DNA from: Gemmobacter denitrificans
Lineage (GTDB): Bacteria > Pseudomonadota > Alphaproteobacteria > Rhodobacterales > Rhodobacteraceae
DNA: 64,000 nt
Assembly (NCBI RefSeq): GCF_036964905.1
Contig: NZ_JBALHR010000007.1
Location: forward strand, 1-64,000
Direction: 5' to 3'
Below, piece by piece: positions 52,252 through 61,285 of this stretch (position 1 is its first letter; each line of letters starts with the position of its first letter). Both the position numbers and the translations under genes were made by a program. Under the pieces are notes generated by a model. It ran no database searches. It was not told the origin of the DNA and saw only the letters and a list, made by a program, of their open reading frames with translations.

Positions 52252-53253
52252 ATGACTGTGAAATTTGGCCTTCTGGGTGCGGGCCGCATTGGCAAGGTGC
52301 ATGCAAAGGCCGTGACGGGCGATGCCAATGCCAAACTGGTGGCGGTGGCCGATGCCTTCCCGGCAGCGGCGCAGGCGATTGCCGATCAATATGGCTGTCA
52401 GGTCCGCTCCATCGACGAAATCGAGGCGGCGAAGGACATCGACGCCGTGGTGATCTGCACACCCACCGATACCCATGCCGATCTGATCGAACGCTTCGTG
52501 AAGGCGGGCAAGGCAGTGTTCTGCGAAAAGCCCATCGATCTGTCGCTGGCGCGCGTGAAGCAGTGCCTTGAGGTGGTGCGCGCCCATAAGGGCACGCTGA
52601 TGGTCGGGTTCAACCGCCGCTTCGATCCGCATTTCCGTGCCGTCCGCGCCGAAATCGACAAGGGCAGCATCGGTGACGTGGAAATGGTGGTGATCACCTC
52701 GCGCGATCCGGGTGCACCTCCGCTAGAGTACATCGGCCGTTCGGGTGGCATTTTCCGCGACATGACGATCCATGATTTCGATATGGCGCGGTTCCTGCTG
52801 GGCGAAGACATCACCGAAGTCGCGGCAACCGCCGCCGTGCTGGTGGACCCGGCGATTGGCACGGCGGGCGATTTCGACAGCGTGCAGGTGTTGCTGAAAA
52901 CTGCCAGTGGCAAACAGGCGATGATCTCCAATTCGCGCCGGGCCACCTATGGCTATGATCAGCGGATCGAGGTGCATGGATCGAAAGGGGCGGCCAGTGC
53001 CGAAAACCAGCGCCCCGTGTCGATCGAAGTCGCCACGGCTGCCGGCTATACCCGCCCGCCGCTGCATGATTTCTTCATGACCCGCTATACCGAAGCCTAT
53101 GCCGCCGAAATTGCCACCTTCATCGCGGCGCTGGCAGGCAAGGGTACTGCATCACCTTCGGGTGAAGATGGGCTGATCGCGCTGGCCCTGGCGGATGCCG
53201 CAGTGAAATCGGTGGCGGAAAAGCGCACCGTTCTGGTGTCTGAACTGCTGTGA
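52252..53253 (+). CDS. iolG: myo-Inositol 2-dehydrogenase
   Basis: 333 residues of the Gfo/Idh/MocA family. The NAD site is GLLGAGRIGKVHAKAV; CEKPIDL holds the catalytic lysine; GFNRRFDPHF and FRDMTIHDFDMARFL (Asp and His of the active site) are the pattern of IolG. It oxidises myo-inositol to 2-keto-myo-inositol. Last gene of the transport operon and the main reason to call that operon inositol-specific; scyllo-inositol dehydrogenase is the alternative. Confidence 0.88.
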   Translation: MTVKFGLLGAGRIGKVHAKAVTGDANAKLVAVADAFPAAAQAIADQYGCQVRSIDEIEAAKDIDAVVICTPTDTHADLIERFVKAGKAVFCEKPIDLSLARVKQCLEVVRAHKGTLMVGFNRRFDPHFRAVRAEIDKGSIGDVEMVVITSRDPGAPPLEYIGRSGGIFRDMTIHDFDMARFLLGEDITEVAATAAVLVDPAIGTAGDFDSVQVLLKTASGKQAMISNSRRATYGYDQRIEVHGSKGAASAENQRPVSIEVATAAGYTRPPLHDFFMTRYTEAYAAEIATFIAALAGKGTASPSGEDGLIALALADAAVKSVAEKRTVLVSELL

Positions 53254-53258
53254 TCCTT

Positions 53259-53291
53259 GAATGCCCCCCCGCTGCTGCGCGGGGGGCATTC
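53259..53291 (+). terminator. Hairpin after iolG
   Basis: GAATGCCCCCC (53259-53269) pairs with GGGGGGCATTC (53281-53291), an 11-bp stem five bases after the iolG stop. No T run follows. It lies between convergent genes. Confidence 0.6.
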
Positions 53292-53320
53292 AGCGGGGCT
53301 GGGGGCGGGCAGGGCCCCAG

Positions 53321-53962
53321 TCAATCTGTCAGCAGCATGTAATTGTTGATCCCCGGCCCCTGGTTTTCCAGATGCACCTGCACGAAACCGCTTTCGGGCA
53401 GGGCAATTTCGCAGGCCAGCAATCCATCAAGTGCCGCTGTCTGGCACATCAGGGCATCATCATCCGCGCCGCTGATACGCAGGAACAGGGCGCTGTCGCC
53501 ATCCCCCAACACGCCGATCCCCCGTGGTGACCCGCCTTCCAGCGCCAGCTTGTAGTGATGGCTCTCTCCGGGGGCGAGTGCGGCGGCACTGGCTGTCACG
53601 CTGGCCTGCGGCAGCACCGACAGTGTGCCGTCCAGCCCCGCCAGCAGGATGCCCAGCGTTTCATCCGCCTCCACCGCCATGCGGGCCTCTTCCAGCAAGG
53701 CGCCAGTTTCGCGCGGACCGGGGCGCAGGTCATCGGCCTTGGCCGGTTTGCCTGCCACTTCTGGTGCACGTTCCACCCTTTGCAGCACCACCCCTGCGGC
53801 CAGACGCGCTGCAGCGATTTGTGTCAGCCCGTCACGTTCCGCAGCGCCGATGAGCATGAGCCGATGGGCCTGCACCATCCGTTCCACCGCCCGGGGCGGT
53901 TCCGCCGCAGCGGGCAAGGCCGACAGCGCAAAGACAAGGAGGCTGGGCAGGGTCAGTCGCAT
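53321..53962 (-). CDS. Secreted protein of unknown function
   Basis: 213 residues with a signal peptide ending AAAE at about residue 21. I do not recognise the family. Residues 25-110 are helical and charged. The C-terminal 90 residues alternate hydrophobic and polar residues (HHYKLALEGG, ALFLRISGADDD, VQVHLENQG), suggesting a beta-sandwich, with two cysteines (LMCQT and LLACEI) able to form a disulfide. Divergent from argE, alone on its strand. Confidence 0.75.
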   Translation of the reverse strand: MRLTLPSLLVFALSALPAAAEPPRAVERMVQAHRLMLIGAAERDGLTQIAAARLAAGVVLQRVERAPEVAGKPAKADDLRPGPRETGALLEEARMAVEADETLGILLAGLDGTLSVLPQASVTASAAALAPGESHHYKLALEGGSPRGIGVLGDGDSALFLRISGADDDALMCQTAALDGLLACEIALPESGFVQVHLENQGPGINNYMLLTD

Positions 53963-54063
53963 GGGATACTCGGGTCATTAGGGTGTCGGGCGGCATCCTG
54001 CCCGGTCATGCCGGGGAAGAAAAGGCCGAAGCGGAGATGGACATCCGGTCCGGCCCTGCTATT

Positions 54064-55242
54064 ATGACTATACATAAAATGGGGCCAGCAATGCGCGCGA
54101 TCCTTGAAACCCTGATGCAGTTCGACACGGTCAGCGCGAAGCCCAATATCGCCCTGATGCACTATGTCCGGGATCTGCTCGAAGGGGCGGGGATCGCCGT
54201 CACGCTGATCCCAGATCCGTCAGGCCAGAAGGCAAATCTGTTCGCCACGCTCGGCTCGCAAGGGGTTCCGGGGGTCATGCTGTCGGGCCATACCGATGTC
54301 GTCCCGGTCGAAGGTCAGGTCTGGACCAAACCCCCGTTCGCCCTGACCGAGGCCGATGGCCGGTTCTATGGCCGGGGCACGACCGACATGAAGGGGTTCT
54401 GTGCGCTTGCCATCGACACGATGCTGAAGGCCGCTGCCGGGCCTGCCCTGAAGGTGCCGCTGCATCTGGCCCTGTCCTATGACGAGGAAATCGGCTGCAT
54501 GGGGGTGCGCAGCCTGGTGGAGATGCTGGCGCAGGCCCCGGTCAAGCCGCGCTTTTGCATCGTGGGCGAACCGACGGGGATGCAGGTCGCCACCGGGCAC
54601 AAGGGCAAGGTGGCCCTGCGCGCCACCTGTACCGGGCGCGAGGGCCATTCGGCGCTCGCCCCGCTGGCCCTGAATGCCCTGCATCTGGCGGCAGATTTCA
54701 TGGCCGAACTGCGCGCCATGCAGGCCAGGATTGCCGCCACCGGCACGCGTGACGGTGACTATGATGTGCCCTATACCACGATTCATGTGGGCAAGATGTC
54801 GGGCGGGGTGCAGGTGAATATCGTCCCCAATACCGCCACGCTGGATTTCGAAATCCGCAGTCTGGCCGAAGACGACCCCGCCGCGCTGATCGAAGAGATG
54901 TGCGCCCGCGCCGCCGCCCTTGTCGCCCCGCTGAAGGCCGAATTCCCCGAAGCCGAAATCACAGTCGCACGGTTGTGGGATTATCCGGGCCTCGGAACAC
55001 CCTCCGATGCGGCGGTGGTGAACTTCGTCAAAGGGCTGACTGGCGCCAATGGCACGATGAAAGTGGCATTCGGCACCGAAGGCGGGCTGTTCTCGGCCCG
55101 GCTGGGTGTGCCCACGGTCATCTGCGGCCCGGGCAGCATGGCACAGGGCCACAAGCCCGATGAATATGTGACCATCGAACAGATGGATCGCTGCGCCACC
55201 ATGCTCGACGCGCTGCGCCTGCGCTGTGAAACCGGCTTCTGA
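54064..55242 (+). CDS. argE: Acetylornithine deacetylase
   Basis: 392 residues from this start, M20 zinc peptidase family. Metal and catalytic motifs: SGHTDVVPV, GRGTTDMKG, and YDEEIGCMG with the catalytic glutamate; the final ligand is in GPGSMAQGHKPDEYV. It releases ornithine from N-acetylornithine. The start is uncertain: ATGs at 54064, 54079 and 54091 are in frame, none has a strong ribosome site, and the short AT-rich stretch around them looks promoter-like. Confidence 0.88.
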   Translation: MTIHKMGPAMRAILETLMQFDTVSAKPNIALMHYVRDLLEGAGIAVTLIPDPSGQKANLFATLGSQGVPGVMLSGHTDVVPVEGQVWTKPPFALTEADGRFYGRGTTDMKGFCALAIDTMLKAAAGPALKVPLHLALSYDEEIGCMGVRSLVEMLAQAPVKPRFCIVGEPTGMQVATGHKGKVALRATCTGREGHSALAPLALNALHLAADFMAELRAMQARIAATGTRDGDYDVPYTTIHVGKMSGGVQVNIVPNTATLDFEIRSLAEDDPAALIEEMCARAAALVAPLKAEFPEAEITVARLWDYPGLGTPSDAAVVNFVKGLTGANGTMKVAFGTEGGLFSARLGVPTVICGPGSMAQGHKPDEYVTIEQMDRCATMLDALRLRCETGF

Positions 55243-55400
55243 TGTCCAGCAATTCGCCAGCTCCCTTGGCTGCGGGGCCATGACAGCCGCGCCGCAGGTT
55301 TCATTTTGCCCCGCCACCACGCCTGAGTGTGGCCGGTTTCCCGCTCAGGCTTCCTTGATCTTGGTCCCCCTATATCCCGGGGTGCGGCCTGAAGGCCCAG

Positions 55401-55415
55401 AGGGGCAGCGCCCCT
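55401..55415 (-). terminator. Small hairpin between convergent argE and the DUF2948 gene
   Basis: AGGGGC-AGC-GCCCCT, ten bases past the DUF2948 stop. Weak, without a T run. The rest of the 182-base gap shows no gene. Confidence 0.35.
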
Positions 55416-55424
55416 GCCGTGGCT

Positions 55425-55898
55425 TCACCCGTGATCCGGCACACGGCCCGAAAGCGCGGCATAGGGCCGTGTGACGTCCCGCAAGGTGACATCCAGAGCT
55501 TCGACGTCGATCGCAATCGCGCCATCCCCGGCAAAGGTCAGCGTGACCGTGCCCGCACCATCCGCCCCGCTTGCAAAGCTGATGTCCAGCAATGACAGCA
55601 CCGTGTCGCGATCACGCGGATCAATCCCCTGCGCCCGCACAGCCAGAACGTCGCGCAGCAAGAGTATCGCGCGCACCCGTTCCACCGGGCGGCGGGCACG
55701 TTCGGCGGCCTCGCGGTCTTCCCAGCGGAACCGGTTTGCGAGAAGCGCGAATTCGCGGCGCGCTTTGGCCCAGGTGATATCGGCGGTCGTCAGAACCGCA
55801 TCCTGGATCAGGCTGGCGATGACCTGCAGATCCTGCGCATCAGCAGCCCCCAACCACAGCGGGCGATCCGCCCCGTCTTCAAAGCGCGCGTCTGCCAT
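55425..55898 (-). CDS. DUF2948 family protein
   Basis: 157 residues. ASLIQDAVLTTADITWAKARREFALLANRFRWE is the characteristic segment of DUF2948, a family of unknown function found in alphaproteobacteria next to murA. The C terminus carries an alternating pattern (IAIDVEALDVTLRDVTRPYAA). Its ATG overlaps the murA stop by one base, so it is translated with murA. Confidence 0.88.
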   Translation of the reverse strand: MADARFEDGADRPLWLGAADAQDLQVIASLIQDAVLTTADITWAKARREFALLANRFRWEDREAAERARRPVERVRAILLLRDVLAVRAQGIDPRDRDTVLSLLDISFASGADGAGTVTLTFAGDGAIAIDVEALDVTLRDVTRPYAALSGRVPDHG

Positions 55899-57172
55899 CA
55901 GCCCCGGATCCGTTCGATCTGGGCCCCGCAGGCGCCCAGCTTTTCTTCGACATGCTCATAGCCGCGGTCAAGATGATAGACCCGGCTGACCACGGTTTCG
56001 CCTTCTGCGGCAAGGCCCGCAAGGATCAGTGACACCGAGGCCCGCAGGTCGGTGGCCATGACCGGGGCTCCGCGCAGACGGTCCACCCCGGTTACCGTGG
56101 CCGTGCCGCCATGCACGTCGATCCGGGCCCCCATGCGGATCAGTTCCGGCGCATGCATGAAGCGGTTCTCGAAAATCTTTTCCTCCAGCACGCTGGTGCC
56201 GTCAGCGGTGCACAGCAGCGCCATCATCTGCGCCTGCAGATCAGTGGGGAAGCCGGGGAAGGGCTCGGTCGTCACATTGACCGCGCGCACCCGCCCGTTC
56301 TTGCGGCTGACCTGCAAGCCGCGGTCGGTTTCGGTGACGCTGATTCCGGCCTCATCCAGCTTTTCGGCAAAGCTGCCCACCAGATCCATGCGGCCACCCA
56401 GACATTCCACCGTGCCGCCGCAAATGGCCGGGGCCAGCATATAGGTGCCCAGTTCGATCCGGTCTGTCACCACCGGATGCGTGGCCCCGCCCAGGCGATC
56501 CACGCCCTGAATGGTGATGGTGCTGGTGCCTTCACCGTCGATCTGCGCGCCCATCCGGCGCAGACATTGCGCCAGATCGACGATTTCCGGTTCGCGCGCG
56601 GCATTTTTCAGCACCGTTGTGCCCTTGGCCAGCGTTGCGGCCAGCAGCGCGTTTTCGGTCGCCCCGACCGAAACAAAGGGAAACTCGACAATCGCCCCCT
56701 GCAGACGCCCGCCCGGTGCCTTGGCATGCACATAGCCGTCGCGCAGATCCAGTTCGGCCCCCATCGCCTCCAGCGCCTTCAGATGCAGATCGACAGGCCG
56801 TGCCCCAATGGCGCAGCCGCCGGGCAGCGACACCACTGCATGGCCATCCCGGGCCAGCATCGGACCCAGCACCAGAATCGAGGCGCGCATCTTGCGCACG
56901 ATGTCATAATCGGCCCGGTGGTTGTGGATGTCATGCGATGACATGGCCAGAACCTTGCCGCCCTGCAGGGCAGACACTTCGGACCCCAGAGATTGCAGCA
57001 ATTGCGTCATCGTGCGGATATCCGACAGGCGCGGCGCATTGGTCAGCGTCAGCGGCTCTTCGGTCAAGAGCGTCGCGGGCATCAGGGTGAGACAGGCATT
57101 CTTGGCCCCGGCGATCGGAATCACCCCGTTCAGTTCACCGCCGCCCCGCACCAGAATCGAATCCATCGCCAT
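55898..57172 (-). CDS. murA: UDP-N-acetylglucosamine 1-carboxyvinyltransferase
   Basis: 424 residues. It transfers enolpyruvate from PEP to UDP-GlcNAc, the first committed step of peptidoglycan synthesis. The catalytic cysteine is present in LPGGCAIGARPVDLH near residue 118, so the product should be fosfomycin-sensitive in principle. MDSILVRGGGELNG is the family start; an ATG two codons later is possible. It follows a small gene by three bases. Confidence 0.96.
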   Translation of the reverse strand: MAMDSILVRGGGELNGVIPIAGAKNACLTLMPATLLTEEPLTLTNAPRLSDIRTMTQLLQSLGSEVSALQGGKVLAMSSHDIHNHRADYDIVRKMRASILVLGPMLARDGHAVVSLPGGCAIGARPVDLHLKALEAMGAELDLRDGYVHAKAPGGRLQGAIVEFPFVSVGATENALLAATLAKGTTVLKNAAREPEIVDLAQCLRRMGAQIDGEGTSTITIQGVDRLGGATHPVVTDRIELGTYMLAPAICGGTVECLGGRMDLVGSFAEKLDEAGISVTETDRGLQVSRKNGRVRAVNVTTEPFPGFPTDLQAQMMALLCTADGTSVLEEKIFENRFMHAPELIRMGARIDVHGGTATVTGVDRLRGAPVMATDLRASVSLILAGLAAEGETVVSRVYHLDRGYEHVEEKLGACGAQIERIRG

Positions 57173-57175
57173 GCC

Positions 57176-57367
57176 TCACTTGTTCTCTTGTTCCGTGGCG
57201 CCCTTTTCCCCGGCACGCGCCCTGGCCTGTGCCTTGCGCCGGGCCATATTGGCCTTGAGCGCGGCTTTCAGCCGGTCTTCGCGCGATTTCTCTGCCCCCT
57301 GGGCTTTCGGCGCGGGGTTCGGTCCGGGGCCATCGGAGCGGGGCGGGAGATCGGAAGGTGCCTTCAT
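57176..57367 (-). CDS. Small charged protein of unknown function before murA
   Basis: 63 residues. The first half is Pro/Gly-rich; the second half (SREDRLKAALKANMARRKAQARAR) is one amphipathic, strongly basic helix. Unrecognised. Support comes from GAAAGGG before the ATG, the three-base gap to murA, and the absence of any better frame. It could bind nucleic acid or membrane, or serve only to couple murA translation. Confidence 0.65.
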   Translation of the reverse strand: MKAPSDLPPRSDGPGPNPAPKAQGAEKSREDRLKAALKANMARRKAQARARAGEKGATEQENK

Positions 57368-57478
57368 GCCCTTTCTGTATATCAGGTGAAAAAAACCGTC
57401 CAGAAGGCCCTTGCGCCCTCCGGCGAATGGGGCTAGTTAGCCGCCACGCCGGGCGGGAAGCCGCCAGATGGTGCAAGT

Positions 57479-57553
<75 letters not shown>

Positions 57554-57712
57554 TTTCATCCACGATCATCGCCTACAATCTCTGAATCGCGAGCGTATTG
57601 CATTTGCATGTGGTCACGCGGATGACCAGCATCCTGTGAGCGGGTTCATCCGCTTGAGCCGGGGGGGCTTCGCCGCTATGTCACGGGGGCAAATTGCCCG
57701 GAAGGACGTGCC

Positions 57713-59017
57713 ATGCCCCAGTTCCTGACCACCACGCAGGCCGATTTCGAAATGGCCTTCACCGCGCTCCTTGGCATGAAGCGCGAAGACAGCCCCGAGG
57801 TCGATGCCGATGTGGCCGCGATCATCGCCTATGTGCGGGCGCGGGGCGATCAGGCGGTCATCGACCTGACAGCCCGGTTTGATCGCCTGCAACTCAGCCC
57901 GGAAACGCTGGCCTTTTCCCCCGACGAGATGGCGGCCGAAGTGGCAAAGGTGGGGGCCGAGGATCGTGCCGCGCTGGAACTGGCGGCAGAGCGTATCCGG
58001 GCCTATCACCTGCGGCAGATGCCAATGGCCGAGGAAAGCTGGACCGGACCGCATGGCGAAACGCTGGGATGGCGCTGGACCCCGGTTTCTGCTGCGGGGC
58101 TTTATGTGCCGGGGGGCACGGCGTCTTATCCATCATCGGTGTTGATGAATGCCATTCCCGCCAAGGTGGCGGGGGTGGAGCGGTTGGTGATCGCCTGCCC
58201 GACACCGGATGGCGCGCTCAACCCGCTGGTGTTGCTGGCGGCACACTTGGCTGGTGTTGATACGGTCTATCGCATCGGTGGTGCCCAGGCGATTGCGGCG
58301 CTGGCCTATGGCACAGACACGATCGAACCGGTGGACAAGATTACTGGCCCTGGCAACGCCTGGGTGGCGGCGGCCAAGCGGCGGGTTTTCGGCAAGGTGG
58401 GGATCGACATGATCGCCGGCCCGTCAGAAATTCTGGTGATTGCGGATGGCCAGACAGACCCGGATTGGGTCGCACTCGATCTGTTGTCGCAGGCTGAGCA
58501 TGATGTTTCAGCACAGGCCATCCTGATCACCCCGGACGAGGGCTTTGCCCGTGCAGTCGGCGCAGCGGTCGAACGGCGTCTGGAAACGCTGGATCGGCGC
58601 GAGATTGCCAGTGCAAGCTGGGCAGAGTTCGGCGCGATCATCGTCACCCGTGATCTGGCCGAGGCGGCGGCGCTGTCCAACCGGATCGCGCCCGAGCATC
58701 TGGAACTGTGCGTGGCCGATCCCGATGCCTTGTCGGCCCGGATCACCCATGCGGGCGCCATCTTCCTGGGCCACTGGACGCCCGAAGCGATCGGCGACTA
58801 TGTCGGTGGGCCGAACCATGTGCTGCCCACGGCGCGGTCGGCGCGCTTTTCCAGCGGCCTGTCGGTGATGGATTTCCTGAAACGGACCACGCTGGCAAAG
58901 ATGACACCCGCCGCTCTGGCGGCCATCGGGCCTGCGGCGGAGCGGCTGGCGCAATCGGAAAGCCTTGGGGCGCATGGTCTTTCCGTGCGGGCGCGGTTGG
59001 ATCGGCTGAACGGCTGA
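57713..59017 (+). CDS. hisD: Histidinol dehydrogenase
   Basis: 434 residues, the usual length. It oxidises L-histidinol to histidine with zinc and two NAD. AGLYVPGGTASYPSSVLMNAIPAKVAGV and KITGPGNAWVAAAKRRVFG are the NAD-side signatures; GPSEILVIAD and LSQAEHD follow, with His in SAQAEHDVSAQ as a metal or catalytic residue. GGAAGGACG precedes the ATG at 57713. Confidence 0.96.
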   Translation: MPQFLTTTQADFEMAFTALLGMKREDSPEVDADVAAIIAYVRARGDQAVIDLTARFDRLQLSPETLAFSPDEMAAEVAKVGAEDRAALELAAERIRAYHLRQMPMAEESWTGPHGETLGWRWTPVSAAGLYVPGGTASYPSSVLMNAIPAKVAGVERLVIACPTPDGALNPLVLLAAHLAGVDTVYRIGGAQAIAALAYGTDTIEPVDKITGPGNAWVAAAKRRVFGKVGIDMIAGPSEILVIADGQTDPDWVALDLLSQAEHDVSAQAILITPDEGFARAVGAAVERRLETLDRREIASASWAEFGAIIVTRDLAEAAALSNRIAPEHLELCVADPDALSARITHAGAIFLGHWTPEAIGDYVGGPNHVLPTARSARFSSGLSVMDFLKRTTLAKMTPAALAAIGPAAERLAQSESLGAHGLSVRARLDRLNG

Positions 59018-59099
59018 TCCATCGCGGAGGCGTGTCGGCAGGCTTGCGAAGCCCTGATCTCTCGGGCAGAAAGGCGGGGTTGCCTTGTGGAAGTGCCCA

Positions 59100-59579
59100 A
59101 TGACCAACCGTATCTGCCATATCGAGATCGACGACCGGGGCCTTGCCCGGCCGACGGCCGAAATCGAACAGGAACGCCGTGTGGCGATCTTTGATCTGCT
59201 GGAGGACAACAGCTTCGGGTTACCCCCGCGCGAAGGCCGTGCCGTGGCACCCGGTCCTTACCGGCTGGCTCTGGCCATCCGCGAAGGGCGTCTGGTGTTC
59301 GATATTGCGACCGAAGATGCCACCCGTATCAGTGAGTTCCATCTGTCGCTGGGTCCGTTCCGGCAGGTCGTGAAGGATTATTTCCAGATCTGCGAAAGCT
59401 ATTTCGATGCGGTGAAACGCCTGCCGCCCAGCCAGATCGAGGCAATCGACATGGCCCGGCGCGGCATTCACAACGAAGGCGCGCGGGTGTTGCAGGAGCG
59501 TCTGGAAGGCAAGGCCGATGTCGATATCGATACCGCGCGGCGCCTGTTCACCCTGATCTGCGTTCTGCATTGGGGGTAG
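59100..59579 (+). CDS. UPF0262 family protein
   Basis: 159 residues. ICHIEIDDRGLARPTAEIEQERRVAIFDLLEDN and the C-terminal IDMARRGIHNEGARVLQERL are typical of UPF0262, a conserved alphaproteobacterial family of unknown function usually next to hisD. The ATG at 59100 matches the family; an earlier in-frame start exists. Three bases separate it from the phosphatase gene. Confidence 0.88.
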   Translation: MTNRICHIEIDDRGLARPTAEIEQERRVAIFDLLEDNSFGLPPREGRAVAPGPYRLALAIREGRLVFDIATEDATRISEFHLSLGPFRQVVKDYFQICESYFDAVKRLPPSQIEAIDMARRGIHNEGARVLQERLEGKADVDIDTARRLFTLICVLHWG

Positions 59580-59582
59580 ATC

Positions 59583-60056
59583 TTGGCAGAGCACTTCCCG
59601 TCTTCGGTCCTGTTCTGCTGTGATCACAATGCCGTCCGTTCGCCTATGGCGGAAGGCCTGATGAAGAAATTCTACGGTCAGCGCGCCTATGTCCAATCGG
59701 CGGGCGTGGCCAATGACATGGAGATTGACGGGTTTTCCATCGCGGTCTGCAAGGAAATCGGGATCGAGCTCAGCCGTCACCGGTCGCGTTCCTTCGAAGA
59801 GATGCAGGAATGGGGCGATGATCTGAGCCAGTTCGATCTGATCATCGCCTTGTCGGCGGCCAGCCAGCGGGCGGCACTGTCGCTCACGAAATTCTACCAC
59901 ATGGATATTGAATATTGGCCGATCATCGACCCCACCGCGATTGGTGAGGGACGAGAAAGCAAGCTGATGGCCTATCGGCAGGCGCGCGACCAGATTCGCG
60001 ACCGGCTGATTGCCCGCTTTGGTCCGCCTGCCCCCGAAGGAAACGGGGCGACATGA
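59583..60056 (+). CDS. Low-molecular-weight protein tyrosine phosphatase/arsenate-reductase-like protein
   Basis: 157 residues. The phosphate loop CDHNAVR at residues 13-19 fits CX5R with nucleophile Cys13 and Arg19, followed by SPMAEGL. The general acid is probably the aspartate in IIDPTA near residue 118. The start is TTG at 59583, three bases after the UPF0262 stop; no ATG fits. The substrate is unknown. Confidence 0.85.
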   Translation: MAEHFPSSVLFCCDHNAVRSPMAEGLMKKFYGQRAYVQSAGVANDMEIDGFSIAVCKEIGIELSRHRSRSFEEMQEWGDDLSQFDLIIALSAASQRAALSLTKFYHMDIEYWPIIDPTAIGEGRESKLMAYRQARDQIRDRLIARFGPPAPEGNGAT

Positions 60057-60094
60057 GTTTGTGCCCGCAACCGGGCGGTATTTTGGGGGTTCTA

Positions 60095-60862
60095 ATGCGT
60101 TTTCTGAAGATTTTTCTGATCTTGGCTGTAGTGGCGGCGTGCCAGACAGTTTCGCCCCCGCCCCCTGTTGTGACGGGGCGCCCGAATGATGGCGACAGGG
60201 TCTATTACTTCGGACAGGCCCTGTTCAAGGACAAGGTCTTTGATGGCGATGTCGTCGCGATGGGTCGTGCCCTGGCGCAGCGCTATGGCGGGCTGGACGG
60301 GCGTGTTCTGGTGGGCCATCACGGTGGCCAGGTGTCGAACCTCTCGGATCCGGCGGCTGCAGCCGCCTTGGCCGATCTGGCCCGCAGCGCCCGCGATGGC
60401 CGCGATCTGGTGGTGGTGCTGCTGACATCGCATGGCCTGCCAGGGGAAATCGCCGTCAGGCATCCGGGCATGAAACATCATACCAGCCTTACGGCCAGTG
60501 ATCTGCGGCAGCTTCTGCGCCCACTGGAAAATGACCGCCATGTGGTCATCCTGCAGGCCTGCTATTCAGGGTCGCTTATCCCGGCGCTGCAAAGCCCCAA
60601 TCGCATCATTCTGACGGCGGCGCGCGCGGATCGAACCTCGTTTGGCTGCGCGCCCGGAAGCAATAACACATGGTTCATCCGTTCGCTGGTCGAAGAGTTG
60701 CAGCAGGGTGGCAGCTGGCAGGATGTCTATTTGCGCACCCGTTCGCGAGTACAGGGATACGAGCGGCGCAAAGGGATCGGGATCCATGAGAATTCTCAAC
60801 CGCAGGCGTCGGTCGGGGGGCGGATGCAGGGCCTTTGGGCCGGCGCTGGCGGGCCGGGCTGA
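60095..60862 (+). CDS. C13-peptidase (legumain-like) lipoprotein
   Basis: 255 residues. A lipobox VVAAC puts the lipidated cysteine at residue 16. The caspase-like fold shows the catalytic histidine at about 113 in LLTSHGLPG and the cysteine at about 156 in LQACYSGS. It should be an envelope-anchored cysteine peptidase of the C13 family; target unknown. The ATG at 60095 begins the lipoprotein signal; an upstream ATG at 60053 would overlap the phosphatase stop as ATGA and add 14 residues. The C terminus is Gly-rich. Confidence 0.8.
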   Translation: MRFLKIFLILAVVAACQTVSPPPPVVTGRPNDGDRVYYFGQALFKDKVFDGDVVAMGRALAQRYGGLDGRVLVGHHGGQVSNLSDPAAAAALADLARSARDGRDLVVVLLTSHGLPGEIAVRHPGMKHHTSLTASDLRQLLRPLENDRHVVILQACYSGSLIPALQSPNRIILTAARADRTSFGCAPGSNNTWFIRSLVEELQQGGSWQDVYLRTRSRVQGYERRKGIGIHENSQPQASVGGRMQGLWAGAGGPG

Positions 60863-60882
60863 ACCTGCCCGCGCGGGCCAGG

Positions 60883-61266
60883 TCAGGCAGCCTGCCTTGC
60901 CCCCAGGATGCGGGGCAGTGCGGTTTCAATCCAATGCGTCAGGGCCGCGATATGTTCTGCCGCCTCTTGCCCCAGCGGGGTCAGGCTGTATTCGACATGC
61001 GGCGGCACCACCGGATGCGCAATGCGCAGCAGAAAGCCGTCGGCCTCCAGTTGCTGCAGCGTCTGGGCCAGCATCCGTTCGCTGACGCCGCCGATCCTGC
61101 GGCGCAGGTCGGAAAAGCGATGTGTGCCGGTGAGCAGGGCCAACATCACCAATGTGCCCCACCGGCTGCTCAGATGGGACAGTACCTGCCGGGATGGACA
61201 TTCCGCTGCCAGAACATTGGCGGGCAACCGGTTCAACAGGGTCTGTGCTTTGGTTTCGGGGGTCAT
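60883..61266 (-). CDS. HxlR family transcriptional regulator, probable QorR-type regulator
   Basis: 127 residues with the HxlR winged helix: CPSRQVLSHLSSRWGTLVMLALL, RFSDLRRRIGGVSERMLAQTLQQLEADGFL and VEYSLTPLG. The cysteine at about residue 23 is the conserved redox or quinone-sensing one of this family. Divergent from a QorB-type gene across 95 bases with a shared operator, like ytfH (qorR)-qorB of E. coli. Confidence 0.9.
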   Translation of the reverse strand: MTPETKAQTLLNRLPANVLAAECPSRQVLSHLSSRWGTLVMLALLTGTHRFSDLRRRIGGVSERMLAQTLQQLEADGFLLRIAHPVVPPHVEYSLTPLGQEAAEHIAALTHWIETALPRILGARQAA

Positions 61267-61285
61267 GTGCGGCCTCGCGGGATAC

